Assembly (NCBI RefSeq): GCF_010868145.1
Contig: NZ_JAAGUY010000030.1
Span: 1 to 63,629, forward strand
DNA from: Nocardia cyriacigeorgica
GTDB taxonomy: Bacteria > Actinomycetota > Actinomycetes > Mycobacteriales > Mycobacteriaceae
Direction: 5' to 3'
DNA: 63,629 nucleotides
Numbering within the stretch: the stretch's first letter is position 1; each line of letters begins with the position of its first letter. A model generated the notes under the pieces. That model saw only the letters and a list, made by a program, of their open reading frames with translations. It was not told where the DNA came from and made no database searches. Shown here in pieces: positions 9,068-17,820 of this stretch. The translations under genes were made by a program, and so were the position numbers.

Positions 9068-9100
9068 GCCGAACCTCCTGATATCTGAACCGACTCTCCG

Positions 9101-9118
9101 GGAATGACACATCATTCC
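9101..9118. promoter_or_regulatory. Palindromic operator between the monooxygenase and TetR genes
   Basis: Perfect inverted repeat GGAATGA-CACA-TCATTCC, 18 bp, lying between the divergent starts at 9067 and 9140. Its position and symmetry are those of a TetR-family operator controlling both genes. Binding is inferred, not shown. Confidence 0.7.
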
Positions 9119-9139
9119 GTTTGTGACGACAGTATCATC

Positions 9140-9769
9140 ATGGGTGTGACGAAGCCATCCACGCGTGCCGAGCGCCGCAAGGCCGAACTGCGCCGAGAGA
9201 TCATCGATACCGCTTTCGTGTGTTTCGCCGAAAAGGGCTATCACGCGACCGGTATCGCCGATATCGCCGCTCACCTGGGGATCGGGCACGGCACCTTCTA
9301 CCGGTACTTCAGCAATAAGCGCGACATCATCGACCACGTCATCGACGATCTGGCGGCCAGAATCATCGTGGCCCTCGGCACCGAGAACGCGCCCGACGCC
9401 GCGACCAGCCTCGAGGAGTACCGCGAGCAGATCGACCGGATCGGCACCGCGCTGACCCACATCCTGATCGAGGACCGGCGCGTGGCGCAGTTGCTGCTGT
9501 TCCATGCCACCGGGATCGACGACGAGCTCACCGAACGCCTGTACGGGCTGCTCGATACCGCCGACTCACTGACCGCGGGCTATCTCGAGCACGGTGTCGA
9601 GCTGGGCTATCTGCGCGAGGACCTCGATACCGTGAACACCGCGCGGGCGGTGACCGGAATGCTGATGGCTGGCGTGGTGCACGGGTTGCGCGATCTGGAC
9701 GAGGCCGCCATCACCGCCCTCAACGAGGCGATCCGCCGCCTGCTGATCGAGGGTGTGCGTAAACCGTAG
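9140..9769 (+). CDS. TetR/AcrR-family transcriptional regulator
   Basis: DNA-binding repressor of about 209 residues. The N-terminal helix-turn-helix is clear (IIDTAFVCFAEKGYHATGIA, then HLGIGHGTFYRYFSNKRDII), followed by an all-helical ligand-binding domain. An upstream in-frame ATG at 9104 lies inside the operator palindrome, so I prefer ATG 9140 or GTG 9146; none has a strong ribosome-binding site. It is divergent from the Baeyer-Villiger monooxygenase gene, its probable target. The inducing ligand is unknown. Confidence 0.93.
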   Translation: MGVTKPSTRAERRKAELRREIIDTAFVCFAEKGYHATGIADIAAHLGIGHGTFYRYFSNKRDIIDHVIDDLAARIIVALGTENAPDAATSLEEYREQIDRIGTALTHILIEDRRVAQLLLFHATGIDDELTERLYGLLDTADSLTAGYLEHGVELGYLREDLDTVNTARAVTGMLMAGVVHGLRDLDEAAITALNEAIRRLLIEGVRKP

Positions 9770-9831
9770 CCTGGGCCGTGGCGCTCGAAAACTGGCCGGA
9801 AGCACGGTAATCCGGCACGGGTGCTGTCACA

Positions 9832-10410
9832 ATGACGCCCGTGACTCCCGAGGATGTCGGACGGACGACGTTCGCTTTGACCCCGCCCGGACGCCGCGGC
9901 TACCACACCGACGAGGTCGACGCATTCCTCGAACTGGTCGCCGCCACCCTCGGTGGTGGCGGCGCACTCACCGCGGACGACCTGCGCCAGGTCAGTTTCG
10001 GCGCACCACGTGGCGGGCGGTGTGGTTATCGCGTCGAGCAGGTGGACGAGTTCCTCGACAGGGTGCATGCCGAACTCGAGTTCCGCCAGCGTGGAGTTCG
10101 GCCGGTGCCCGCGGCAGTACCGCCACCCGCGCCTGCCACCTTGCTGACACCAGGCGACGTGCACCGGATGCGGTTCACCCCTGCACCACTCGAGCAGCGC
10201 GGCTACCACATGGAAGAGGTGGACGCCTTCCTCGATCTGGTGGCGGCGACGCTGGCACACGGCGGCCCTGGCAGCCTGACCGTCGACGATGTGCGGGCTG
10301 TGCGGTTCACGGTGGCACGCCTGGGTGTGCGCGGATACCAGCGCGACGAGGTGGACGCGTTTCTGGATCTCGTGGTCACCGCCCTCCACCAGCCCGTCTA
10401 CCTGCGCTGA
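9832..10410 (+). CDS. Protein of four tandem DivIVA N-terminal modules
   Basis: The 192 residues consist almost entirely of four copies of the short DivIVA N-terminal module, at about residues 5-40, 46-82, 105-141 and 149-185. Each has the pattern F-x(6-8)-GYxxxEVDxFLDxV, for example RGYHTDEVDAFLELV and RGYQRDEVDAFLDLV. In DivIVA/Wag31 this module recognises curved membrane, but it normally occurs once and is followed by a long coiled coil. Here there is no coiled coil, only a Pro/Ala linker between modules 2 and 3. A role at the membrane, poles or septum is inference. It is convergent with ruvB. Confidence 0.85.
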   Translation: MTPVTPEDVGRTTFALTPPGRRGYHTDEVDAFLELVAATLGGGGALTADDLRQVSFGAPRGGRCGYRVEQVDEFLDRVHAELEFRQRGVRPVPAAVPPPAPATLLTPGDVHRMRFTPAPLEQRGYHMEEVDAFLDLVAATLAHGGPGSLTVDDVRAVRFTVARLGVRGYQRDEVDAFLDLVVTALHQPVYLR

Positions 10411-10551
10411 ACACCGGCACCTGCGGCGAGAACCCGCACGGCACCGTCGAGTCGGCAACCGCCTCGGCGCACGGTCGCGCGGCACGAGGTGTGTCGACCA
10501 GCGACGTACTCGATGCTGCCGGTACGCCAGGTTGTCGATCGAGATCGACGT

Positions 10552-11637
10552 TCAGTCGAACAGGTCGAGCGTTGGATGTGGTTCGCGCCCACGGACTTCG
10601 ATCGACCCGAAGACCAGGTCGGGCGGTGGGACGAGCCCGAGATGCTCCCACGCGGTCGCCGTCGCGACACGGCCGCGCGGCGTGCGCGCCACCATGCCCG
10701 CGCGAACAAGGAACGGTTCGCAGACCTCCTCGACGGTGGCGGCCTCCTCCCCCACCGCGACCGCGAGCGTCGACACGCCGACCGGTCCGCCACCGAAGCC
10801 GCGGACCAGGGCGCCGAGCACCGCGCGGTCGAGCCGGTCGAGTCCGAGCGCATCGACGTCGTACACCTGTAGTGCGGCCGCGGCGATGGGCCTGGTGATA
10901 TGGCCGTCGGCGCGGACCTCGGCATAGTCGCGGACGCGGCGCAGCAGCCGGTTGGCGATGCGCGGGGTGCCGCGGGAACGCCCAGCGATCTCGGCGGCGG
11001 CGTCATGGTCGATATCGACGCCGAGGATGCGCGCCGACCGCAGCAGAATGCCGAGCAGTTCGCTCGGTTCGTAGAAATCCATATGGCCGGTGAAGCCGAA
11101 GCGGTCACGCAGTGGACCGGTAAGCGCACCGGAGCGGGTGGTGGCGCCGACCAGCGTGAAGGGCGCGATATCCAGCGGGATCGAGGTGGCGCCCGGGCCT
11201 TTGCCGACGACGACATCGACCCGGAAGTCCTCCATCGCCAGGTAGAGCATTTCCTCTGCGGGCCGTGCCATCCGGTGGATCTCGTCGATGAACAGCACAT
11301 CGCCCTCGACCAGATTGCTCAGCATGGCCGCCAGATCACCGGCGCGCTCCAGCGCGGGGCCGGAGGTGATCCGCAGGGCGGTGCCGAGTTCGGCGGCGAT
11401 GATCATCGCCATGCTGGTCTTGCCGAGTCCGGGCGGGCCGGACAGCAGGATGTGGTCGGGGGTGCCACCGCGCCCGCGCGCCCCGCGCAGTACCAGCGCG
11501 AGCTGTTCACGCACCCGCGGCTGGCCGATGAAATCGTCCAGCGATTTCGGGCGCAGACTGGTCTCGATATCGCCGTCGGCGCTGGAATAGTGTGCGCTGA
11601 CCGGGGATTCGTCGTTGTCGTGCTCGTCGTAGTCCAT
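10552..11637 (-). CDS. ruvB: Holliday junction branch-migration helicase RuvB
   Basis: Hexameric AAA+ motor that drives Holliday junction branch migration with RuvA. The 361 residues contain the Walker A motif GPPGLGKTS (67-75), Walker B VLFIDEIH (about 114-121), sensor GATTRSG, the Arg-finger region GPLRDRFGF, and the winged-helix C-terminus. An acidic N-terminal extension of about 25 residues is usual in actinobacteria. It follows ruvA by 6 bp, so ruvC-ruvA-ruvB form one operon. Confidence 0.98.
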   Translation of the reverse strand: MDYDEHDNDESPVSAHYSSADGDIETSLRPKSLDDFIGQPRVREQLALVLRGARGRGGTPDHILLSGPPGLGKTSMAMIIAAELGTALRITSGPALERAGDLAAMLSNLVEGDVLFIDEIHRMARPAEEMLYLAMEDFRVDVVVGKGPGATSIPLDIAPFTLVGATTRSGALTGPLRDRFGFTGHMDFYEPSELLGILLRSARILGVDIDHDAAAEIAGRSRGTPRIANRLLRRVRDYAEVRADGHITRPIAAAALQVYDVDALGLDRLDRAVLGALVRGFGGGPVGVSTLAVAVGEEAATVEEVCEPFLVRAGMVARTPRGRVATATAWEHLGLVPPPDLVFGSIEVRGREPHPTLDLFD

Positions 11638-11643
11638 GCGCGC

Positions 11644-12249
11644 CTACCGGTTCTTGCCCAGCATGCCGAGTGCGGCACGCAATGCGACCGACGTGGTAGC
11701 GGCCGGGTCCTCGGCCAGGACGGCGTCGACGGCCTGTTCGGCCTGTTTGAGCGGGAACCCCAGCCCGGTGAGCGCCTCGACGACCTGATCACGCACGGGT
11801 GTGACCACAGCCGCGGGCCCGCTGCCGGGCGGGCCGGATTGCACCGGAACCAGATTCACCTTGTCGCGCAGTTCGACGACCATGCGCTCGGCGCCGCGTT
11901 TGCCGATACCGGGTACCCGGGTGAGCGCGGCGACATTGCTTTCGGCCAGTGCCTTGCGCAGCGCTTCGGGTTCGAGTACCGCTAGGACAGCCATGGCCAG
12001 CCGGGGGCCGACACCGGATACGGTTTGCAGCAGACCGAAAAGGTCACGTACCTCGGTATCGGCGAATCCGTACAGCGTCATCGAGTCCTCGCGGACGATC
12101 ATCGCCGTGTACAGCCGCGCCTGTTCCCCGCGAGTGAGGCCGGAGAGGGTGGCCGGGGTGGCGTTGAGCCGGTAGCCGACGCCCGCGGCCTCGACCACCA
12201 CATGGTCGAGCGCGATCTCGAGTACCTCACCGCGTACCGACGCGATCAC
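11644..12249 (-). CDS. ruvA: Holliday junction-binding protein RuvA
   Basis: Tetrameric junction-binding protein that loads RuvB. I start it at GTG 12249, giving 201 residues that begin IASVRGEVLEIALDHVVVEA, the expected OB-fold start. Helix-hairpin-helix motifs follow (LLQTVSGVGPRLAMAVL and LTRVPGIGKRGAERMVVEL), then a flexible linker and the C-terminal domain III that contacts RuvB. The start overlaps the ruvC stop by 4 bp (GTGA), indicating translational coupling. Confidence 0.97.
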   Translation of the reverse strand: MIASVRGEVLEIALDHVVVEAAGVGYRLNATPATLSGLTRGEQARLYTAMIVREDSMTLYGFADTEVRDLFGLLQTVSGVGPRLAMAVLAVLEPEALRKALAESNVAALTRVPGIGKRGAERMVVELRDKVNLVPVQSGPPGSGPAAVVTPVRDQVVEALTGLGFPLKQAEQAVDAVLAEDPAATTSVALRAALGMLGKNR

Positions 12250-12815
12250 CGGCGCACCGCCTTTCGTTGTCGATCCAGCTTCTCGGCGTACCGCCTGCGT
12301 GCCTGCTCGGCTTGGGCTTCGGCGCGGGCCATGCGCTCCATCAGCGGCGCACGCCAACAATGACAGATGGCAAGGGCGAGTGCGTCGGCGGCGTCGGCGG
12401 GTTTAGGCGCGACCCGCAGCCCGAGAATTCGGGTAACCATGGCCGTCACCTGGGCTTTGTCGGCGGAGCCGTTGCCGGTGACGGCGGCCTTCACCTCGCT
12501 GGGGGTATGGAAGGCGACGGGAATGCCACGTCGTGCAGCAGCCAGGGCGATCACCCCACCCGCCTGTGCCGTGCCCATCGCGGTGCGCACATTGTGCTGA
12601 GCGAAGACCCGCTCGATCGCCACCGCGCCGGGACGGTGGGTGTCCATCCAGTGCTCGGCGGCATCGGCGACCGCCATCAGCCGCAACGCCAGCTCCATAT
12701 CCGCGGGGGTGCGCACGACATCGACGTCGAGTGCGGTGACCTTTCTGCCCACGCCGCCTTCGACCATGCTGAGCCCGCATCGAGTGAGCCCGGGGTCGAC
12801 ACCCATCACCCGCAC
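12246..12815 (-). CDS. ruvC: Holliday junction resolvase RuvC
   Basis: Endonuclease that cleaves Holliday junctions in the RuvABC resolvasome. I start it at GTG 12815, with GAAGGGG about 8 bases upstream, giving 189 residues beginning MRVMGVDPGLTRCG. Acidic catalytic residues expected for the RNase H fold are visible: Asp7 in VDPG, Glu68 in AIERVF, and the C-terminal pair in KPADAADALALAICH. The Arg/Lys/Glu-rich tail is longer than in E. coli RuvC. It is the first gene of the ruvCAB operon and divergent from the von Willebrand gene. Confidence 0.97.
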   Translation of the reverse strand: MRVMGVDPGLTRCGLSMVEGGVGRKVTALDVDVVRTPADMELALRLMAVADAAEHWMDTHRPGAVAIERVFAQHNVRTAMGTAQAGGVIALAAARRGIPVAFHTPSEVKAAVTGNGSADKAQVTAMVTRILGLRVAPKPADAADALALAICHCWRAPLMERMARAEAQAEQARRRYAEKLDRQRKAVRR

Positions 12816-13004
12816 GGAAAACACCCCTTCGGACACGCGAACAGTTGTTCGAAGTCTAGTGCACATCCGGCGGGCGTGGTTCCAGCGACACGGCCACCTC
12901 GGCCACCCCGGTTCCCATGTCTGGCCGGAGCCGTCCGAGACACGTAGGGTTCCGTGCCGCCGTGTTATGCCGAACGCGGCAGCAGTGAACGGAGTTGTAC
13001 GAGC

Positions 13005-14894
13005 GTGTCCACCTTGGCGAAGATCGCCGCAATCACCGCGGCATGTGCGATCGGCCTGGTCCCGGTCGCCGCCCCAGCTATTGCCCAACAGTCGTCCGAG
13101 CCACAGCAGCCCGAATACGCGCCGACCATGCTCGTGCTCGACGCGTCGGGATCGATGCTGGCGGCCGATCCGGGCGGCGGCACGAAGATGGACGCCGCGA
13201 AAACCGCGGTGCGCACCTTCGTCGCCGCCGCACCCGAGGCATCCACGGTCGGTCTGACCGTCTACGGCACCGAGACCGGTAATTCGGATGCGGAGAAAGA
13301 CGCGGGCTGCCGCGACGTCCGCATCCTGCAACCCGCCGAGACCATCGACAGGTCGGCGCTGACGTCGGCGGTCGATCAGATCACTCCGCGCGGCTATACG
13401 CCGATCGGTGAATCGCTGCGCAGGGCGAACGACGCGCTGCCGAAGGGCGGGGCGAAGTCGATCGTGCTGGTCTCCGACGGCCTGGACACCTGCACACCGC
13501 CCGATCCGTGTGAGGTCGCCCGAGAGCTCGAAGCGCAGGGCACCGATCTCGTCGTGCACGCCATCGGCTTCGGGGTCGACGATCCCTCGCGCGCCCAGCT
13601 GACCTGCATCGCGCAGAGCACCGGCGGCACCTACACCGATGCCGTCGACGGCAAATCCCTCGAACAGGCCCTGCCGCGGGTGAGTGCGGCGGCATTGCGC
13701 AATTACGCCGCGATCGGCACTCCGATCGAGGGCACCCCCGATTATCAGAGCGCGCCGGTCGCCGCGCCCGGCCAGTACCTCGACGTGATCGGCCACAAGC
13801 AGCCGCGCTACTACGCGGTGGATGTGCCGGACGGGGCGACCGCGTACTTCACCGGTACGATCTCGTTCCCGCGCCACGACGGGGATTGGTCGTCGGTCAA
13901 CCGGATCGATCTGAAGGTGTTCGGCACCGACGGCTCGGATTGCGGAGTCACGGAGAAGGAGCTGACCGGTAGCGCCGACGATGGTGTCGCGCTCACTGTC
14001 AGTACGGTCTGGGACGGAGCGGCCGAACCCAGCTCGGGCGGCAACGAGGCATGCTACGGCGGCGGACGCTACTACTTCACCCTCGAGTGGGGTGCGGTAT
14101 CCGAGGGCGTACCTGCCCAACTGCCACTCGAGATCTCGGTCGGTGTCGAGTCCGCCGTGTCAGATCCGGGAGCACCGGCGGTGTCGGAGCCGGTCGAGTT
14201 CACCGCGCCGACCGGGCCGGTGGTACCTGTCGTCGGCGGTGGTTCCTTCAATGTGGCGGCGACACTGCCCGGGTCCGGCCGGTTCACCGACACTGTGCAG
14301 CGCGGTGAGTTCGTCTTCTATCGCGTGCGACTCGACTGGGGCCAGGGCCTGTCCTATCGGGTGCGGTTCGGCGAGACCCCTGGTCGCGGCAGCGACAACG
14401 TCTCCAATGTCGAGACCACGCTCTACTCGCCGTATCGCGCGGAGATCGACTCCGACACCGGCGCCTATGGCGGTTCCGAACAGGTTCTGCCGTCCGGCAA
14501 GGAGCTCGCCACCGCACCCGTCCGCTACCTGAACCGGGAAGAGGGTGGCAAGCTCGTCGCCCAGTCCGTCGCGGGCTGGTACTACATCTCGGTCAAGGCC
14601 GGGCAGACGGTCAGCCCAGAGAAGCGCGCGGCACCGGTGCCGGTCGAGCTGGAGCTCACCGTCACCGGCGATCCGGAACCCGGACCGCAATATCGGAATG
14701 GCACCGGCGAGACCTTCGGTAAGGAAGGCAAGTCGGCGCGGGCCACCGATCGAGATGAGGTGAGCGCCGGCGCAGACTCCGGCGATGACGGCGGCGTGCC
14801 GGCGGTGGTGTGGGTCGCGACCGCACTCGGTGTCGCCGTCATCGCGGCGGTCGTCGTGCTCGTGCTGCTGCTACGGCGCCGCACTACCCGCTGA
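13005..14894 (+). CDS. Secreted, membrane-anchored von Willebrand A-domain protein
   Basis: Probable cell-surface protein of 629 residues if started at GTG 13005, which follows GGAG by 10 bases and gives a clean signal peptide (AAITAACAIGLVPVAAPAIAQ). A vWA domain follows with an intact metal-ion adhesion site, LVLDASGSM near residue 45, and VLVSDGLDTC further on. The middle is beta-rich and repetitive (two segments resembling pre-peptidase-type beta domains). The C-terminus has one membrane helix (ALGVAVIAAVVVLVLLL) and a basic stop-transfer RRRTTR. The ligand is unknown. It converges with the esterase gene. Confidence 0.88.
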   Translation: MSTLAKIAAITAACAIGLVPVAAPAIAQQSSEPQQPEYAPTMLVLDASGSMLAADPGGGTKMDAAKTAVRTFVAAAPEASTVGLTVYGTETGNSDAEKDAGCRDVRILQPAETIDRSALTSAVDQITPRGYTPIGESLRRANDALPKGGAKSIVLVSDGLDTCTPPDPCEVARELEAQGTDLVVHAIGFGVDDPSRAQLTCIAQSTGGTYTDAVDGKSLEQALPRVSAAALRNYAAIGTPIEGTPDYQSAPVAAPGQYLDVIGHKQPRYYAVDVPDGATAYFTGTISFPRHDGDWSSVNRIDLKVFGTDGSDCGVTEKELTGSADDGVALTVSTVWDGAAEPSSGGNEACYGGGRYYFTLEWGAVSEGVPAQLPLEISVGVESAVSDPGAPAVSEPVEFTAPTGPVVPVVGGGSFNVAATLPGSGRFTDTVQRGEFVFYRVRLDWGQGLSYRVRFGETPGRGSDNVSNVETTLYSPYRAEIDSDTGAYGGSEQVLPSGKELATAPVRYLNREEGGKLVAQSVAGWYYISVKAGQTVSPEKRAAPVPVELELTVTGDPEPGPQYRNGTGETFGKEGKSARATDRDEVSAGADSGDDGGVPAVVWVATALGVAVIAAVVVLVLLLRRRTTR

Positions 14895-14923
14895 GGCGCC
14901 GCGATCCGGCCGGGGCGTGGGGT

Positions 14924-16222
14924 TCATCTGGCGATAAGCCCCACGCGCCCGGCCAGCCACGGTAGTTCCCTGGCCAGCCCGGTCGACCACACCCGCCAAT
15001 CGTGGCCGCCGGGCAGTTCGAGGTAACCGACATCCATCCCTGCAGCCCGAGCTTCCTGATAGGCGCTTCGCGAACCGGAAAGGGTGTCCGTGTCGTCGCT
15101 GCCGACGACGAAAACCCCTGCACTACCCGGAAAGCGGCGCTCGGCCAGCAGGTCGTGCGGGTTTGCGCGGGCATAGGCTGCGGTGTCGCCGTCGAAGACG
15201 CCGAGGGTGTGCTCGCGGTCGGTGAGATTCAGCTCGGCTTCCGCCGACATGGCCAGGAAGGTCGGGTACACCTGCGGGTACCCGGCGGCCAATTGCAGCG
15301 CACAGGTTCCGCCGTAGGACAGCCCGCCCACTGCCCAGGCCTCCGGATCGGGATCGACCGACAGGTGCGCACGGACCCAGTCGGGGACGTCGGCGGTCAG
15401 GTAGGTCGCGACCCGTGCACGCGGACCGTCGGCACACAGCGGGTCGTTCCAGGTGCTGCCGGTGCCGTCGGCGACCACGACGATCGGCGCCAGCCCCTGG
15501 TGGACGCGGGCGAATTCGTCCATGGTCGCGGGCAGGTCACCGCTGGTCGCCCAGTCACGCGGGCTGCCCGGCTGACCGGCGAGCAATACCAGCACCGGCA
15601 GCTGCGGTCGCGGATCGGCGAAATAGGCAGGCGGCAGATAGATTTCGGCCGGGCGAGCATCGAATCCAGAGGCGGTGCCCGGTATCGCGGCATGAGTGAG
15701 CCGCCCGGCGGTGGGCAGTCCCGGGGGCGCTGTCCAGCCGGTTTCGACCGGGTCGAGGTCAGGACGCAGCCGGTTCGCCGCGGTGACATCGCTGAACGGG
15801 ATTTCGTTCAACCGCTGGGTGCCGAGCGCCGCACCGACAGTCGGATAGGCGTCGTAGATCAGGTTGACCTGATTCGCACAGGCGGCAAGGACAACGGCCA
15901 CAGCGATCGCGACAACTCCGGTACGGATGCGCCCGCGCCACCGGAAGGCATGCGCCATGCCGAGAAGGACCACGAAAACCCCGAGGCCGAGGCAGCCGTA
16001 GACCGCCGCCCCGAGCGGGTCGGGAATCAGTCGCCACACCGAGCGCACCAGGTACGCACCGCCGGCGGTGATCGCGATGGCCGCCACCACGCAGCCCGCC
16101 ACCGCCCGGAGGCCGGGCCGCCGGCGACCGGTGAGCAGCCAGGCCAGCCCAACGATCGCCGCCAGCGACAGCGCGATCGGCAGCGGACCCGACACCAATG
16201 ACCACGTCGACATCGCGCTCAC
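14924..16222 (-). CDS. Membrane-anchored esterase of the alpha/beta-hydrolase (EstD/mycolyltransferase-like) fold
   Basis: Predicted serine hydrolase of about 432 residues. The first 150 residues hold four likely membrane helices, followed by an extracytoplasmic hydrolase domain related to esterase D and antigen 85 proteins. The nucleophile elbow GLSYGG is intact and a C-terminal GGHDWRVW supplies the catalytic His. Start choice is between GTG 16222 (AAGGA 4 bases upstream) and ATG 16213; an ATG further upstream would overlap the preceding gene. The substrate is unknown; cell-envelope lipids are a guess from the topology. It follows the LOG-like gene on the same strand. Confidence 0.85.
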   Translation of the reverse strand: MSAMSTWSLVSGPLPIALSLAAIVGLAWLLTGRRRPGLRAVAGCVVAAIAITAGGAYLVRSVWRLIPDPLGAAVYGCLGLGVFVVLLGMAHAFRWRGRIRTGVVAIAVAVVLAACANQVNLIYDAYPTVGAALGTQRLNEIPFSDVTAANRLRPDLDPVETGWTAPPGLPTAGRLTHAAIPGTASGFDARPAEIYLPPAYFADPRPQLPVLVLLAGQPGSPRDWATSGDLPATMDEFARVHQGLAPIVVVADGTGSTWNDPLCADGPRARVATYLTADVPDWVRAHLSVDPDPEAWAVGGLSYGGTCALQLAAGYPQVYPTFLAMSAEAELNLTDREHTLGVFDGDTAAYARANPHDLLAERRFPGSAGVFVVGSDDTDTLSGSRSAYQEARAAGMDVGYLELPGGHDWRVWSTGLARELPWLAGRVGLIAR

Positions 16223-16286
16223 CGGTTCCTTCGTGGGGCCGGCCATCCGCTTCCCGCGTGCGGTCCGAGGCATCGGGGATCGCGCA

Positions 16287-16769
16287 TCATCGAGCGCGAG
16301 GTGGCCTGCCCGCGAGTGCCAGCGCGACGGCATCGGCGGGGTCCTCGGCGATCAGCCCGATGTTCAGTGGCTCGCCGCCGGCGTCGAGCACCCGCCAGCC
16401 GCCGAGGGAAACAACCGGGACGGTGGCGCGATGGCGGGCCAGCGCCAGTTCCGACAGCGTGCCCCACGATCCGCCGATCACGATGACGGCGTCTGCCGAC
16501 CGCACCAGGATCGCGTTGCGTGCCTCGCCCATATTCGTATAGAGCACTGCCGACAGGCCGGCGCACACTCCGCCACGGTCGGTGTCGGGACGCACGCCGA
16601 TCACCAATCCACCAGCGCGTGAAGCACCTTCGGCGACCGCGGCCATGACACCGGTGCCGCCACCGCACAATACGGTCGCACCGGCCTCCCCCAGCAGCCG
16701 CCCGACCGCACGCGCGTGTGCGGCGTCGGCGTCGGTGCAGGCACTGGGCCCGCAGACGGCTACTTGCAC
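16287..16769 (-). CDS. TIGR00725/LOG-like nucleotide-binding fold protein
   Basis: Small cytoplasmic Rossmann-like protein of 160 residues if started at GTG 16769. It begins QVAVCGPSACTD and has the glycine-rich CGGGTGVMAAVAEGA segment and IGGSWGTLSE, the counterpart of the PGGxGT motif of LOG phosphoribohydrolases. LOG enzymes release cytokinin-type bases from nucleoside monophosphates, but TIGR00725 proteins are a separate branch and their reaction is not established. It starts 10 bp after the stop of the dehydrogenase gene and is probably cotranscribed with it. Confidence 0.85.
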   Translation of the reverse strand: MQVAVCGPSACTDADAAHARAVGRLLGEAGATVLCGGGTGVMAAVAEGASRAGGLVIGVRPDTDRGGVCAGLSAVLYTNMGEARNAILVRSADAVIVIGGSWGTLSELALARHRATVPVVSLGGWRVLDAGGEPLNIGLIAEDPADAVALALAGRPPRAR

Positions 16770-16779
16770 GGGCCCGCGG

Positions 16780-17643
16780 TCACTTGCTCGGATACTTGTA
16801 GAAACCCTCACCTGTGGCTACGCCGAGTTTGCCCTTGTCGATGTAGTTCTCTTTCAGGTACGCGGCGAATCGCTGTGCGGCCTCGTCACCGTGTGCGGAG
16901 ATGTTGTAGGCGGTGGTGAGCCCGACGATGTCGAAGATCTGTAGCGGCCCTATGGGTGCGCCGGTGGCGATCTTCCAGGTCGTGTCGACGGTCTCGGGTT
17001 CGGCATAGCCGTTGGCCACCAGCTCGCCCGCGGCGTTCAGGAACGGCACGAGCAGCGAGTTGAGTACGTAGCCTGCCTTTTCCTTGTGCAGTTCGATCGG
17101 CACCATGCCGATGTCCTTCGCGAACTGCACCACCGTGCGGTACACCTGCGGATCGGTGTCTGCGGTACCCATCACCTCGGCGGTGTTGGACGTCCACACC
17201 CGGTTGGCGAAGTGCAGCGCGAGGAATCGGTCGGGTCGGCCGGTCGCGTCCTTCATATCGCTGGGCAGCAGTGTCGAGGAGTTGGTGGCGAAGATGGTCG
17301 ACTGGGGAGCCAGCGCGCCCAGCTCGGTGTAGGTGTCGATCTTGATCTTCAGGACCTCGGGGATCGCCTCGATGATCAGATCGGCTTCGCGCGCCGCATC
17401 CGCGAGGTCGGACGTGAGCCGGATCCGGGCCCGCGCTTGCTCGGCGTTGCCGTCGGACGCACCGGCCACCTCGTCGCGGTAGGTCTGCACCAAATCGTCG
17501 AGTCGGGACTTCGCCTTGTCGACCGCCGCATCGTCGATGTCGTAGGCGACCACGTCGAAGCCACTGTAGGCGGTCTGGAAAGCGATCTGCGAACCGAGCA
17601 CGCCCGTGCCGAGCACGGTGACCTTACCGATCGTTGCGGTCAT
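16780..17643 (-). CDS. 3-hydroxyacyl-CoA dehydrogenase
   Basis: NAD-dependent dehydrogenase of short-chain 3-hydroxyacyl-CoA, 287 residues. The N-terminal Rossmann motif VTVLGTGVLGSQIAF binds the nucleotide, and AIPEVLKIK and FATNSSTLLPSDM are family motifs. The catalytic His sits in LALHFANRVW instead of the HFFNP of classical FadB/PaaH enzymes, which marks a distinct subfamily, so the exact substrate is uncertain. The C-terminal helical domain starts near KAGYVLNSLLVPFLNAAGE. The LOG-like gene follows 10 bp downstream on the same strand. Confidence 0.92.
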   Translation of the reverse strand: MTATIGKVTVLGTGVLGSQIAFQTAYSGFDVVAYDIDDAAVDKAKSRLDDLVQTYRDEVAGASDGNAEQARARIRLTSDLADAAREADLIIEAIPEVLKIKIDTYTELGALAPQSTIFATNSSTLLPSDMKDATGRPDRFLALHFANRVWTSNTAEVMGTADTDPQVYRTVVQFAKDIGMVPIELHKEKAGYVLNSLLVPFLNAAGELVANGYAEPETVDTTWKIATGAPIGPLQIFDIVGLTTAYNISAHGDEAAQRFAAYLKENYIDKGKLGVATGEGFYKYPSK

Positions 17644-17820
17644 AGTCCTGCCTTTCCCTGGCGGATATCGGACACCTGACGCGGGCGCCGACGATGAAGT
17701 CCCGAACCAAAAAGCCGATCTCCCAGCACGGTACTAGCCAGCCCTATGGGCGTCGACCAGTCGGTGACGCGGACCCGCTTCAGCGGATTCACACGGCAGA
17801 ACGAGCGGCGGTGCATCGGT

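Noticed and set aside
14907..14956. Large hairpin at the convergent ends of the von Willebrand and esterase genes
   Set aside because: The stem is imperfect and one arm lies in the esterase coding region, so I did not list it as a terminator.
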